Assembly (NCBI GenBank): GCA_036553725.1
Contig: DATBOO010000042.1
Span: 1-45,032 of the forward strand
Reading direction: 5' to 3'
Origin: Bog-756 sp036553725
GTDB lineage: Bacteria; Actinomycetota; Acidimicrobiia; Acidimicrobiales; RAAP-2
Length of the DNA: 45,032 nt
Of this stretch, positions 1-7,739 are shown piece by piece. The first letter of the stretch is position 1. Each line of letters opens with the position of its first letter. The notes beneath the pieces are model-generated. The model searched no databases. It was given only the letters and a program-made list of their open reading frames with translations, and was not told the DNA's origin. A program made the position numbers and the translations under genes.

Positions 1-446
1 AGCGGGAGGTCGAGCAGCACCGCGTCCCGGGCCAGGGGCTCGAGGTCCAGCTCGTCCCCGTCCAACGGATAGGCGTCCTCGTCATCGCCGGCCGCCTCCG
101 TCGGCGCATAGTGCTCCCGCACCCTGGCGGCGACCGTCCCCTCGACGGGGCCGCCGCAGCGGCGGCATTCACCCATCCAGGGTGCGCTCACCACGCCCAC
201 CGCCATGACCCCGCCGGGGTAGGACGACAGGGTGAGGTCGGCCACCACCGGCGAACCGGCGAGCACGGCCACCGCCACCGCGCCCAGCCCGTCGATGACT
301 CCCTGCCGGACTTCGTGGCGAGTGGCGCCGGTCCGCTTGCGCAGGGCGGCCACCGGCACGACGAACGGTCGCCGGGCTGTGGGCCGCGGGGTGACAGCGG
401 GCTCGGTCGGCGAATGCCTCTCCCGGGGGCCGGACTCGGTTCTCAC
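1..446 (-). CDS. yceD: YceD/DUF177 family protein (3' end beyond window)
   Basis: About 148 codons are visible; the C-terminus lies left of the window. Reading from GTG at 446 the N-terminus is basic and low in structure, followed by FVVPVAALRKRTG, the typical entry to the DUF177 fold. A CRRC pair in GECRRCGGPVEG is the first half of the family's cysteine pairs, and the acidic stretch DELDLEPLARDAVLL is typical of the middle of the domain. Family members are linked to rpmF and to 23S rRNA/large-subunit maturation, and rpmF and rnc usually follow, so they are expected just off the left edge. The start is 13 bp after the sepIVA stop, so the gene belongs to the fakA-recG-rsmD-coaD-sepIVA operon. 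No ATG precedes the GTG in frame. The molecular role is not fully known. Confidence 0.85.
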   Translation of the reverse strand, partial: MRTESGPRERHSPTEPAVTPRPTARRPFVVPVAALRKRTGATRHEVRQGVIDGLGAVAVAVLAGSPVVADLTLSSYPGGVMAVGVVSAPWMGECRRCGGPVEGTVAARVREHYAPTEAAGDDEDAYPLDGDELDLEPLARDAVLLDLP

Positions 447-459
447 CGGGCCGCCCGGC

Positions 460-1071
460 TCAGTCGAGGTCCTGGTCGAAGAACCCCTCGGGCTCGTCGA
501 GGTGCTGGCCCCCCGCGTCGAGGACGGTCTCGGTCACCGAGGTGTCACCCCGGTCGCCGATGGCCACATTGGGAATGGGGGTCACCTGGAGCTTCTCCCG
601 GCCCGCCCGGACCGTCTTCATGGTCCGATCCAGGACGATCTCGAAGCTGGCGAGCTTCTGGTCGGCGTAGTCCTCCGCCTCGTGGCGAAGGCGTCGGGCC
701 TCCTCGTTGGCATCGTCGAGGATGCGCTGGGCCACATGGTTGGCCTGGCGCACGATCTCCGTGCGCTGGACCATCCGCTCGGCCTGGACCCGGACCTCCT
801 CCAAGAGGGCGTCCGCCTCCCGGCCCTTCTCGGCCAGGAACTCGTCGCGCTCCTTCAGGAGCCAGCGGGCCTGTCGGATCTCCTCAGGCATCCGGTCCAG
901 TGACGCCTGTAGCAGGTCGGCCACCTCCTCGCGGGAGATCAGGACCGACGCCGACAGGGGCATGGCCTTGGCCGTCTGCACCAGTTCGAGGGCGGTCCGG
1001 ACCAACGTCTCGGCATCGTGCTCCTCACTCGCCGCCCGCTGCTGCTCGAGGTCCTCGAAGAGGTCACTCAT
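460..1071 (-). CDS. sepIVA: SepIVA-type DivIVA-family septation protein
   Basis: A 203-residue cytoplasmic protein that is almost all charged helix. Residues about 35-75 (MPLSASVLISREEVADLL, then MPEEIRQA) match the membrane-binding DivIVA-like N-domain of mycobacterial SepIVA. The rest is coiled coil ending in QRTEIVRQANHVAQRIL and DQKLASFEIVLDRTMKTV, which I recall as the SepIVA C-terminal signature. It is shorter than the mycobacterial protein because the repeated central coiled coil is reduced. SepIVA acts in septum formation and polar growth. The ATG start overlaps the end of coaD by 8 bp, implying translational coupling, and yceD follows 13 bp later, an order also seen in mycobacteria. 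An ATP-synthase b-like or generic DivIVA label is the fallback; family membership is clear, a septal role is inferred. Confidence 0.8.
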   Translation of the reverse strand: MSDLFEDLEQQRAASEEHDAETLVRTALELVQTAKAMPLSASVLISREEVADLLQASLDRMPEEIRQARWLLKERDEFLAEKGREADALLEEVRVQAERMVQRTEIVRQANHVAQRILDDANEEARRLRHEAEDYADQKLASFEIVLDRTMKTVRAGREKLQVTPIPNVAIGDRGDTSVTETVLDAGGQHLDEPEGFFDQDLD

Positions 1072-1546
1072 CGGCGAACTTCTCCTGGAGCCGCTTGGCC
1101 ACCACGTTGGGCACGAAGGAAGTCACGTCGCCGCCGAAGCGGGCCACCTCCCTCAGGAGCCTCGAGGCGATGAACGAATGGGCGGAGCTGGTCGGGATGA
1201 ACAGCGTCTCGACGCCGGAGAGCTGCTTGTTCATCTGGGCCATTTGGAGCTCGTTCTCGAAGTCCGACACCGCCCGGAGGCCCTTGACGATGGCACTGGC
1301 CCCTACTTCGTGGGCCACGTTGACGACCAGCGTGGCCACCGACACGATGCGCACGTTGACCAGATGGTTCAACGACTCCTCGAGCATCTCCTGGCGCTCG
1401 TCCAGGTCGAACAGGGCCTCGCTCTTCTGAGGGTTGCGCAAGGTGGCCACCACCACCTCGTCGAACAGGCGGGCGGCACGCTCGATGACCTCAAGGTGCC
1501 CGTTGTGGACCGGGTCGAACGACCCGGGTATGAGCGCTCTCCTCAC
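1064..1546 (-). CDS. coaD: Phosphopantetheine adenylyltransferase
   Basis: CoaD transfers AMP from ATP to 4'-phosphopantetheine to give dephospho-CoA, the penultimate step of CoA synthesis in the cytoplasm. The 160-residue length is normal. The N-terminus ALIPGSFDPVHNGHLEV carries the nucleotidyltransferase HxGH signature (HNGH), and the second signature region is PTSSAHSFIASRLLREVA near residue 125. The GTG start at 1546 overlaps the rsmD stop in a GTGA junction, which fixes the start and makes any longer reading unlikely. The 3' end overlaps sepIVA by 8 bp. The rsmD-coaD pair is a common bacterial arrangement. Confidence 0.97.
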   Translation of the reverse strand: MRRALIPGSFDPVHNGHLEVIERAARLFDEVVVATLRNPQKSEALFDLDERQEMLEESLNHLVNVRIVSVATLVVNVAHEVGASAIVKGLRAVSDFENELQMAQMNKQLSGVETLFIPTSSAHSFIASRLLREVARFGGDVTSFVPNVVAKRLQEKFADE

Positions 1547-2124
1547 CAGACACCTTTCTCCGTGACCAGTTCCGGACGGGTCTCCGTGACCGGTTCCGGA
1601 CGGGCCACGGTCACGATGGTACCCCCATAGCGCCTGGATTTGACGACTCCCCACCCGGGCGGCGGCGAGACCTCGCCTGCGGATTCGAGGATGGCCAAAT
1701 CGGCCGGCAGGCGGCTGAGCAGCCCGTCCCACCGGTCGTAGTCGTACGGCGGGTCACAGAGGACCAGGTCGTAGCGCGCCGCGGTGGTGGCGACCCAGGA
1801 GTCGGCGTCGGCGCGCACCATGGTGGCGTCACCGCTTCGCTCCGGGTCGGCCAGTCCCACCGAGGCCAGATTGCGCCGCACCACGCTCAGCGCGGCCGGG
1901 TCGCGGTCGACGAAGGTGACCGAGGCCGCCCCGCGTGACAGGGCTTCGATCCCCAGGGCGCCGCTCCCGGCGAACAGGTCGGCGACCTGCATGCCGTCCA
2001 CCCCGCCCAGGCTGAACAGGATGTCGAAGATCGCCTCCCGCACCCGGTCGGAGGTCGGGCGAACCGTCGGGCCCGGGGGCGCGGCCAGCCGCCGGCCCCG
2101 GAATTCTCCTCCGATCACGCGCAT
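1543..2124 (-). CDS. rsmD: 16S rRNA (guanine966-N2)-methyltransferase RsmD
   Basis: This SAM-dependent enzyme methylates G966 of 16S rRNA. The 193-residue protein starts MRVIGGEFRGRRL, as family members do. It has the SAM-binding motif DLFAGSGALGIEALSRGA around residues 49-66, a following acidic residue in VTFVDRD, and the catalytic CDPPYDY motif near residue 123. It overlaps coaD by 4 bp. The last 20 residues (ending ELVTEKGVW) come partly from a 24-bp tandem duplication and are not part of the conserved fold, so the C-terminal tail is probably a recent extension. Confidence 0.95.
   Translation of the reverse strand: MRVIGGEFRGRRLAAPPGPTVRPTSDRVREAIFDILFSLGGVDGMQVADLFAGSGALGIEALSRGAASVTFVDRDPAALSVVRRNLASVGLADPERSGDATMVRADADSWVATTAARYDLVLCDPPYDYDRWDGLLSRLPADLAILESAGEVSPPPGWGVVKSRRYGGTIVTVARPEPVTETRPELVTEKGVW
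1559..1606. repeat. Two tandem 24-bp units in the rsmD 3' end
   Basis: Units 1559-1582 and 1583-1606 match at 22 of 24 positions. They are in frame and encode RPEPVTET then RPELVTEK at the RsmD C-terminus, just before the overlap with coaD. Confidence 0.9.
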
Positions 2125-2196
2125 CGGTCCAGGCTACCGGCCGCCCCCACGCCCCCGGCCTCGGCCAGGTCCCGCCCGGCTCAGCTCCCCCGAGGC

Positions 2197-4503
2197 TCAG
2201 CTCTTGAAGAGGAACTCCGCCTCGTCCTCGTCGATGAAGAGCAGCAGCTCGTCGGCCAGCAGTCCGTGGGCCGTGAGGCCGGGGTCGTCGGCGACCACCT
2301 CCTCGGCGGTGGACCGGGCCTCGGTCACCAGGTCCTGGTCGGAGAAGAGCTTGGCCAGCTTGAGGTCGCTCCGGCCCTTCTGGCGCGCCCCGAGGATGGT
2401 CCCCTCGCCGCGCAGACCGAGATCCACCTCCGCCAGTTCGAACCCGTCGGTGCTCCGTTCCATGGCCGACAGCCTCGCCTCGGCCTCGGGGGTGTCGTTC
2501 TCGGACAACAGGTAGCACCAGGCCGGATCGCTCCCCCGGCCGACCCGCCCCCGCAGCTGATGCAGCTGGGCGATGCCGAATCGGTCGGCGTCCTCGATGA
2601 CCATGACCGTCGCCTCGGTGACGTCCACCCCGACCTCGATCACCGTGGTGGCCACCAGGACCTCGATGGCGCCGGATCGGAACTCGGCCATGACCCGCTC
2701 CTTCTCGGCCGACGGCAGTTGGCCGTGGAGCAGCCCCACCCGCAGCCCCGAGAGCTCGTGGACGGCCAGGCGCTCCGCTTCGGCCACCACCGAGGTGGCC
2801 TCGACCCGCTCCGACCCTTCGACCAGGGGGCACACGACGAAGGCGCGGTGCCCGTCGTCGACCTCGGCCCGCACCCGGGACCACGCCTCCTCCGCCTCCA
2901 GCGGGCTGCGGAGCCAGCTGGTGGCGACCGGGAGCCGGCCCTGCGGCATCTCGTCGATGATGGTCATGTCGAGATCGCCGAACACCACCATCGCCGCGGT
3001 GCGGGGGATGGGCGTGGCCGTCATGACCAGGAGATCGGGGTCCTGACCGGTGCCCTCCGGCCCGCGGCCCTTGGCCCGCAGGGCGGCGCGCTGTTCCACC
3101 CCGAAGCGGTGCTGCTCATCGATGACGACCACGCCGAGGGACCGGAACCCGACGTCGTCGGTGAGGAGCGCGTGGGTTCCGATGAGGAGGTCGACGGTGC
3201 CGCCGGCCAACCCGGAGTGAATGGCCGTGCGCCTGGCCGCCGACGTCTTGCTGGTCAGCAGCTCCACCCGGAGCGGCCGCTGTCCCTCGAGGGTGGCCGG
3301 ATCGGGAACGGTGAGACCGGCCAGTAGCGCGCCCACGGCGGCGGCGTGCTGCTCGGCCAGTACCTCGGTCGGGGCCATCAGGGCGCCCTGGTGACCGCCC
3401 TCGACCGCCACCAGCAGCGCCGCCACCGCCACCACCGTCTTGCCCGAGCCGACATCGCCCTGGAGGAGGCGGTGCATGGGCAGGGGGCCGGCCAGGTCCC
3501 CGAGGATGGCGTCCATGGCGCGTTGCTGGGCCCCGGTGGGGCGGAACGGCAGCTGCCCGAGAAAGCGCTCGGCCAGGGTGGGGTCGCCGTCGGCCCGGGC
3601 CACGGTGTGGCGAAGGCCCCGGGCGTCCTGTTGCAGGCGGACCTTGCGCATTACCAGTGCCAGCTGCAGCCGGAAAAGCTCGTCGAAGGCCAGCCGCCGC
3701 CGGGCCGGCTCGCATTCGGCCATCGCCGCGGGCCGGTGGATGTGGTTGAAGGCGGTGGTCCGGTCCACCAGGTGGAAGCGCCGGCGCCAGGTCTCGGGCA
3801 GGGGGTCGGCGAACCGGCCGGCCCGGTCGAGCGCCTCGCCCACGTACCGGCTGATGCGGGCAGAGGTGAGATTGGCCTTCTCGGTCAGCGGATAGACCGG
3901 GAACACCCGTCCCCCCCGGTCCCCGTCCGCACCGTCGGCCCGGTCGGCCCCGTCGGCCCCTTCGGTTTCATCGGCCCGGTCCCCCCCGGCCCGGAGCACC
4001 TCGGCCGTGGGGTTGCTCAACTGGATGGCGCCCCGGTAGGAACCGACGGTGCCGAAGAACAGGGCCTCGGTCCCCACCATCAGCTGCTTGGCCCGCCAGG
4101 TCTGGTTGAAGAAGACCACCTTGAGGCGGCCGCTGCGGTCGGCGATCTCCACTTCGACCCGCGCCGGTCCCCGCCGCCGGCCCCGGCCGTAGCCGGGCGA
4201 CGGCCGGCTGACCCGGATCACCTCGGCCAGGACCGATGCCCGGTCCCCCTCCGCCAGGCGGTCGATCGGGACCAGCCGGGTGCCGTCGATGTAGCGCCCC
4301 TGCCGCGGGTAGTGGGTGATGAGGTCGAGGACCGTCTCGATCCCGAGCTCGGCCAGATCGCGCTCGGCCGCGGTCCCGACCCCCCGCAGGACCGACACCT
4401 CCAGGCCGGCCAGCTGGGAGAGCTTCCGCTCCCGACTTCCGTCCGACCCCGACTCAGCCGGCGATCCGGGCGCCTTCGCCTGCGGCGGTGTCGAGGGGCT
4501 CAC
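2197..4503 (-). CDS. recG: ATP-dependent DNA helicase RecG
   Basis: RecG reverses stalled replication forks and branch-migrates recombination intermediates. The 768-residue protein has an N-terminal wedge/OB domain (VSVLRGVGTAAERDLAELGI near residue 40, followed by the LITHYPRQGRY region) and two helicase domains. Visible helicase motifs are GDVGSGKT (I), VVIDEQHRFG (II, DEQH type), MTATPIPRT (III), LLHGQLPSAEKERVM (IV) and the V-VI region ATTVIEVGVDVTEA to QLRGRVGRG. The GTG start at 4503 forms a GTGA overlap with the upstream fakA-like stop; an open frame continues upstream but is antisense-like shadow of that gene. A short Asp/Ala/Gly run (GADGADRADGADG) interrupts the domain near residue 200 and is low-complexity, not conserved. 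Confidence 0.96.
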   Translation of the reverse strand: MSPSTPPQAKAPGSPAESGSDGSRERKLSQLAGLEVSVLRGVGTAAERDLAELGIETVLDLITHYPRQGRYIDGTRLVPIDRLAEGDRASVLAEVIRVSRPSPGYGRGRRRGPARVEVEIADRSGRLKVVFFNQTWRAKQLMVGTEALFFGTVGSYRGAIQLSNPTAEVLRAGGDRADETEGADGADRADGADGDRGGRVFPVYPLTEKANLTSARISRYVGEALDRAGRFADPLPETWRRRFHLVDRTTAFNHIHRPAAMAECEPARRRLAFDELFRLQLALVMRKVRLQQDARGLRHTVARADGDPTLAERFLGQLPFRPTGAQQRAMDAILGDLAGPLPMHRLLQGDVGSGKTVVAVAALLVAVEGGHQGALMAPTEVLAEQHAAAVGALLAGLTVPDPATLEGQRPLRVELLTSKTSAARRTAIHSGLAGGTVDLLIGTHALLTDDVGFRSLGVVVIDEQHRFGVEQRAALRAKGRGPEGTGQDPDLLVMTATPIPRTAAMVVFGDLDMTIIDEMPQGRLPVATSWLRSPLEAEEAWSRVRAEVDDGHRAFVVCPLVEGSERVEATSVVAEAERLAVHELSGLRVGLLHGQLPSAEKERVMAEFRSGAIEVLVATTVIEVGVDVTEATVMVIEDADRFGIAQLHQLRGRVGRGSDPAWCYLLSENDTPEAEARLSAMERSTDGFELAEVDLGLRGEGTILGARQKGRSDLKLAKLFSDQDLVTEARSTAEEVVADDPGLTAHGLLADELLLFIDEDEAEFLFKS

Positions 4504-6182
4504 TCGATGGAGAAGAGGTAGGGATAGAGGGGCTGCCCGCCGTGGTGCACCTCCGTCTCGACATCGGGTCGGTGGTCGCGGAGCCACTCGGTGATCCGAC
4601 GGGTGTCGGCCGCGCCCGTCCCCTCGCCCTCGATGATGGTCACCAGGTCGTGGCTGTCGGCCACCAGCACGTCGAGCAACAGGCAGGCCGTCCCGGTCAG
4701 CGAGTCGCTGACCACCTCGATCCCCTGTCGCGACAGGCCCAGCCAGTCGCCGGCGGCGACGGGCCCCGCCGGGCTGTCCGCGTCGCGCACGGCGCGGGTC
4801 ACCTCCCCGGCCACCACCTTCCGGGCCGACGCCTCCATGGTGCGGGCATTGACGTCCCCGTGGGCGCCGGGGTCGTAGGCCAGCAACGCGGCGAAGCCCT
4901 CGGCGATGGTGCTGGTGGGGACCACCCACACCTGCTTGGTGGTGAGGTCGTTGACCTGGGTGGCCACCGGCCGGATGTTGCCGTTGTTGGGGAGGATGAC
5001 CACCTCCTCGGCGCGGAGGGTGTCCACGACCTCGACCAGCTCGGCGGTGGACGGATTCATCGTCTGGCCCCCGGCGATCAGCCCCTGGACGCCGAGCGAG
5101 CGGAAGATCCTGGCAATGCCCTCCCCGCTGGCCACCGCCACCACCCCGGTGGTCGGAGGGGGGCCGGGCAGGGTGTCCGACGGCCCGCTGCCCAGGGTGC
5201 CCGCCGCCTCGCGGACCCAGCGCTCCTCTTCGACCTCCTCGAGCAGATCGGTGACCCGTATGGTCCGCGGCCGGCCCGCGTCGAGCGATGCCTCGATGGC
5301 GGCACCGATGTCGTCGGTGTGGATGTGGCAATTCCAGATCCCGTCCCCCCCGACCACCACGATGGAGTCCCCGATGCCGGCCCACACCTCCTTGAAGGAC
5401 GGAATGGTGTCGTCGGGCGCCTCGAGGAGGTACATGACCTCATAGCGGAGGCCGGCGAGGGCGGCATCTGTCTCCGGCGACGCGGAGGAGGCGCCCTCGG
5501 CCTGCGCATCGAGGAGGCCGAGGGCCGACTCCGGCAGGTCGGGCGGGGTCGGCATCGGACGCCCGTCCAGCACGGCGAGCAGGGCGTCGAACAACAGGAG
5601 GTAGCCGGTCCCGCCGGCGTCGACCACGCCGGCCTGCTCCAACACGGGCAGGAGGGACGGCGTGCGGGCGAGGGCATCGGCGGCGCCCACCCTGGAGGCC
5701 TCGGCCACGTCGACCAGCGACTTGCCGGCCTCCGCCGCCCGCCGGGCCGAGGCGGCGGCGCCGCTGGCCACGGTCAGGATGGTCCCCTCGACCGGGCGCA
5801 TCACCGCTTGGCGGGCCAGCCTGTCGGCGACGGTCAGGGCCTGCGACAGCTCCTGGGCCCCCGGCCGCCCGGAGGGGCAGTCGAGGCCCTCGGTGATGCC
5901 CCTGAGGAGCTGGGACAAGATGACGCCGGAGTTGCCGCGCGCCCCCATCAGCGAGCCATGGGCGATGGCCCGGCAGGTGGCGGCGAAGTCGGGGGCGTCG
6001 AGGCCGGAGAGCTCTTCGACCACCGACTCGAGGGTGAGGGCCATATTGGTCCCGGTGTCGCCGTCGGGCACCGGATAGACGTTGAGCCGGTTGATCAGTT
6101 CCTGATGGGTGCGGAGCCCGTCGCGAAAGGTGGTCACTACCTGGAGCAGGTCCGCAGCTCCGAGGGCGTCGAGGACCACCAT
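4500..6182 (-). CDS. fakA: DAK2-domain protein, fatty acid kinase FakA-like
   Basis: A 560-residue protein of the YloV/FakA family. The DhaL (DAK2) kinase domain is at the N-terminus with the Mg-nucleotide motif YPVPDGDTGTNM near residue 37, GSLMGARGNSGVILSQ near residue 90 and DAGGTGYLLL near residue 200. A C-terminal DegV-like half (from about residue 300, with VASGEGIARIF and LPNNGNIRPVA) completes the FakA layout. FakA phosphorylates fatty acids presented by a FakB/DegV protein; no fakB is in this window. I chose ATG 6182 rather than TTG 6209 because a -10 hexamer TAGCAT ends 7 nt before it, giving a leaderless start, and because family members begin about this far before the kinase motif. 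First gene of a tightly coupled operon with recG. Substrate is inferred from family. Confidence 0.88.
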   Translation of the reverse strand: MVVLDALGAADLLQVVTTFRDGLRTHQELINRLNVYPVPDGDTGTNMALTLESVVEELSGLDAPDFAATCRAIAHGSLMGARGNSGVILSQLLRGITEGLDCPSGRPGAQELSQALTVADRLARQAVMRPVEGTILTVASGAAASARRAAEAGKSLVDVAEASRVGAADALARTPSLLPVLEQAGVVDAGGTGYLLLFDALLAVLDGRPMPTPPDLPESALGLLDAQAEGASSASPETDAALAGLRYEVMYLLEAPDDTIPSFKEVWAGIGDSIVVVGGDGIWNCHIHTDDIGAAIEASLDAGRPRTIRVTDLLEEVEEERWVREAAGTLGSGPSDTLPGPPPTTGVVAVASGEGIARIFRSLGVQGLIAGGQTMNPSTAELVEVVDTLRAEEVVILPNNGNIRPVATQVNDLTTKQVWVVPTSTIAEGFAALLAYDPGAHGDVNARTMEASARKVVAGEVTRAVRDADSPAGPVAAGDWLGLSRQGIEVVSDSLTGTACLLLDVLVADSHDLVTIIEGEGTGAADTRRITEWLRDHRPDVETEVHHGGQPLYPYLFSIE

Positions 6183-6189
6183 GGGCAGG

Positions 6190-6195
6190 ATGCTA
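6190..6195 (-). promoter_or_regulatory. -10 element of the fakA-recG-rsmD-coaD operon
   Basis: TAGCAT on the minus strand, 7 nt before ATG 6182, fits a leaderless transcript. It shares two bases with the rpmB -10 on the other strand. No clear -35 is seen. Confidence 0.45.
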
Positions 6196-6199
6196 ACCT
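6194..6199 (+). promoter_or_regulatory. -10 element of rpmB
   Basis: TGCTAACCT (6191-6199) is an extended -10 (TGn-TAACCT). Transcription would start near 6206, leaving a leader of about 36 nt that contains the GAGGGA ribosome-binding site at 6225-6230. Confidence 0.45.
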
Positions 6200-6241
6200 T
6201 TGCGCCCAACCCAGAGGATCCTACGAGGGAGTCGGAGCGTC

Positions 6242-6451
6242 ATGGCAGCGGTGTGCGAGGTCTGCGGCAAGAAGCCGTCGTTCGGGATGAGCGTCAGCCA
6301 CTCCCACCGACGGACCAAGCGACGCTGGGATCCGAACATCCAGCGGGTGCGGGCCCTGGTGGACGGGTCGCCCAAACGGCTCAACGCCTGCACGTCCTGC
6401 ATCCGCTCCGGCAAGGTCGTCAAGCGACCGGTCCGGAACATCCCCGCCTGA
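6242..6451 (+). CDS. rpmB: 50S ribosomal protein L28
   Basis: A 69-residue L28 protein. It begins MAAVCEVCGKKPSFG and has CTSCIRSGKV near the C-terminus, so it is the zinc-ribbon (C+) form with two CxxC pairs. The conserved SHSHRRTKRRWDPN segment contacts rRNA. ATG 6242 is preceded by GAGGGA at a suitable distance; the open frame runs upstream to 6200 but has no conserved residues. It is divergent from the fakA operon and convergent with thiL, a neighbourhood common in Actinobacteria. Confidence 0.97.
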   Translation: MAAVCEVCGKKPSFGMSVSHSHRRTKRRWDPNIQRVRALVDGSPKRLNACTSCIRSGKVVKRPVRNIPA

Positions 6452-6460
6452 GTCGTAGCA

Positions 6461-6483
6461 GCCGGCGGCCTCCAGGCGCCGGC
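6461..6483. terminator. Hairpin between rpmB and thiL
   Basis: Arms GCCGGCG (6461-6467) and CGCCGGC (6477-6483) flank a 9-nt loop. It lies 10 bp after the rpmB stop in a convergent gap. There is no T-run, so its termination role is an inference. Confidence 0.4.
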
Positions 6484-6570
6484 ACCCAGGCGTCAGGCCT
6501 ACCAGGGGCGTCGGGCCGCCGTTCATTCCGTCGGGTCGTCGCTCAGGAGCGTCGTTCAGAACGGCGTCGT

Positions 6571-7599
6571 TCAGAACTGGTGGCGCCAGCCCCCCTCCGG
6601 TAGCGGCTCGCCGTCGAGTGTGGACGGTCCCGGCCGGTCGGTGCAGACCCCGATGGGCAGGGGCGGGCGCAGGCCCGCAGCCCCGAAGTTCCTGACCAGT
6701 CGGTCCGGATCGCCGGTGGCGATCAGCAGCTCGTATTCCTCGCCCCCGTGCAGGGCCTCTTCCCGGGTGGCCCCGTCGATCACCGGAAGGGTGTCGAGGG
6801 CGAGGCCGACCCCGGACGCCCGGGTCAGATGCCCGCTGTCGGCCACCAGGCCGTCGGAGATGTCGATCGCCGCCGCGGCCCCCGAGTGGCGGGCGGTCTC
6901 CCCCTCGTCGAGCCGGGCCACCGGCCTCCGGTAGGCGCGAAGGAGGTCGGCCGCCGCCCCGGTGGCGCCACCCCCACTCCGCAGTAGTCGCAGGCCGGCC
7001 GCGGACCCGCCGAGGGGGCCGGTGACGAAGAGCAGGTCCCCGGGGCGTGCCCCCGCCCGGAGCAGCGGACCGTCGGCGGAACCGCCGCGGAGCAGACCCA
7101 ACACGGCGGTGGAGACCACCAGGGCCGGCGCCTGCGAGAGGTCCCCGCCGACCACCACACACCCGGTCTCGGCCGCCGCCGCAGCCAGGCCGGCCCCCAG
7201 CCGGTCGAAGTCGGTCCCGGGCGGCCCGGCCACCGAGACCAGGGCGTATTCGGGCCTGGCCCCCATGGCGGCCAGGTCGGACACGGTGACCATCACCGCC
7301 TTGTAGCCGGCGTCGTCGAGGCTGCAGAGCCCGAGATCGAAGTGGACGCCCTCGACCACCAGGTCGGTGGCCAGCACCGCCTGGCCCGAAGGCGCCGTCG
7401 GGCCGGACGAACCTGAGTCGATGGTCACGACGGCCGCATCGTCCCCGATCCAGGTGTCCCCGGGGGGCGGGAGGGGACCATCGGGGTGCCGGGCCCGGGC
7501 GGCGGCTTCGAACCGGGCTCGGAGGAGCCCGATGGCGGCGAACTCGTCGACGCCGCCGGCGCCATGGGCCACAGGCCCCCCGGAATTGGGACGCTTCAC
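6571..7599 (-). CDS. thiL: Thiamine-monophosphate kinase
   Basis: ThiL phosphorylates thiamine monophosphate to the active cofactor thiamine diphosphate, using ATP. The 342-residue protein has the AIR-synthase-like fold: an early helix FAAIGLLRARF, then WIGDDAAVV (metal-binding acidic pair) near residue 51, GVHFDLGLCSLDDAGYKAV, MGARPEYALVS, GGDLSQAP, and IDISDGLVADSGHL near residue 245. The start is GTG 7599. A TAGGCA hexamer ends 6 nt before it, so it may be leaderless, but the fit to a -10 is imperfect. It is convergent with rpmB and divergent from pckG. Kgd in this window needs the thiamine diphosphate it makes. Confidence 0.95.
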   Translation of the reverse strand: MKRPNSGGPVAHGAGGVDEFAAIGLLRARFEAAARARHPDGPLPPPGDTWIGDDAAVVTIDSGSSGPTAPSGQAVLATDLVVEGVHFDLGLCSLDDAGYKAVMVTVSDLAAMGARPEYALVSVAGPPGTDFDRLGAGLAAAAAETGCVVVGGDLSQAPALVVSTAVLGLLRGGSADGPLLRAGARPGDLLFVTGPLGGSAAGLRLLRSGGGATGAAADLLRAYRRPVARLDEGETARHSGAAAAIDISDGLVADSGHLTRASGVGLALDTLPVIDGATREEALHGGEEYELLIATGDPDRLVRNFGAAGLRPPLPIGVCTDRPGPSTLDGEPLPEGGWRHQF

Positions 7600-7634
7600 G
7601 TCCCTTGCCTAGCATTGTGACGGATCGTCCCAAC

Positions 7635-7640
7635 TACAAT
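7635..7640 (+). promoter_or_regulatory. -10 element of pckG
   Basis: TACAAT is one base from the consensus. A start near 7647 would give a leader of about 90 nt before ATG 7740. The upstream TTGTGA (7615-7620) is spaced only 14 bp away, so the -35 is uncertain. Confidence 0.5.
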
Positions 7641-7739
7641 CGATGCGCAGCCATGGACCCCCGGTGCGGACGGACCGTGCCGGAGTTCCTTGGGCTGCGG
7701 CACCGCCGAGCCGGAATACCGAGGAGGAACACGCAGCCC

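Noticed and set aside
4504..5385. Upstream extension of recG by almost 300 codons
   Set aside because: The extension overlaps the fakA-like gene in another frame and is not RecG-like; the GTGA junction at 4500-4503 sets the start.
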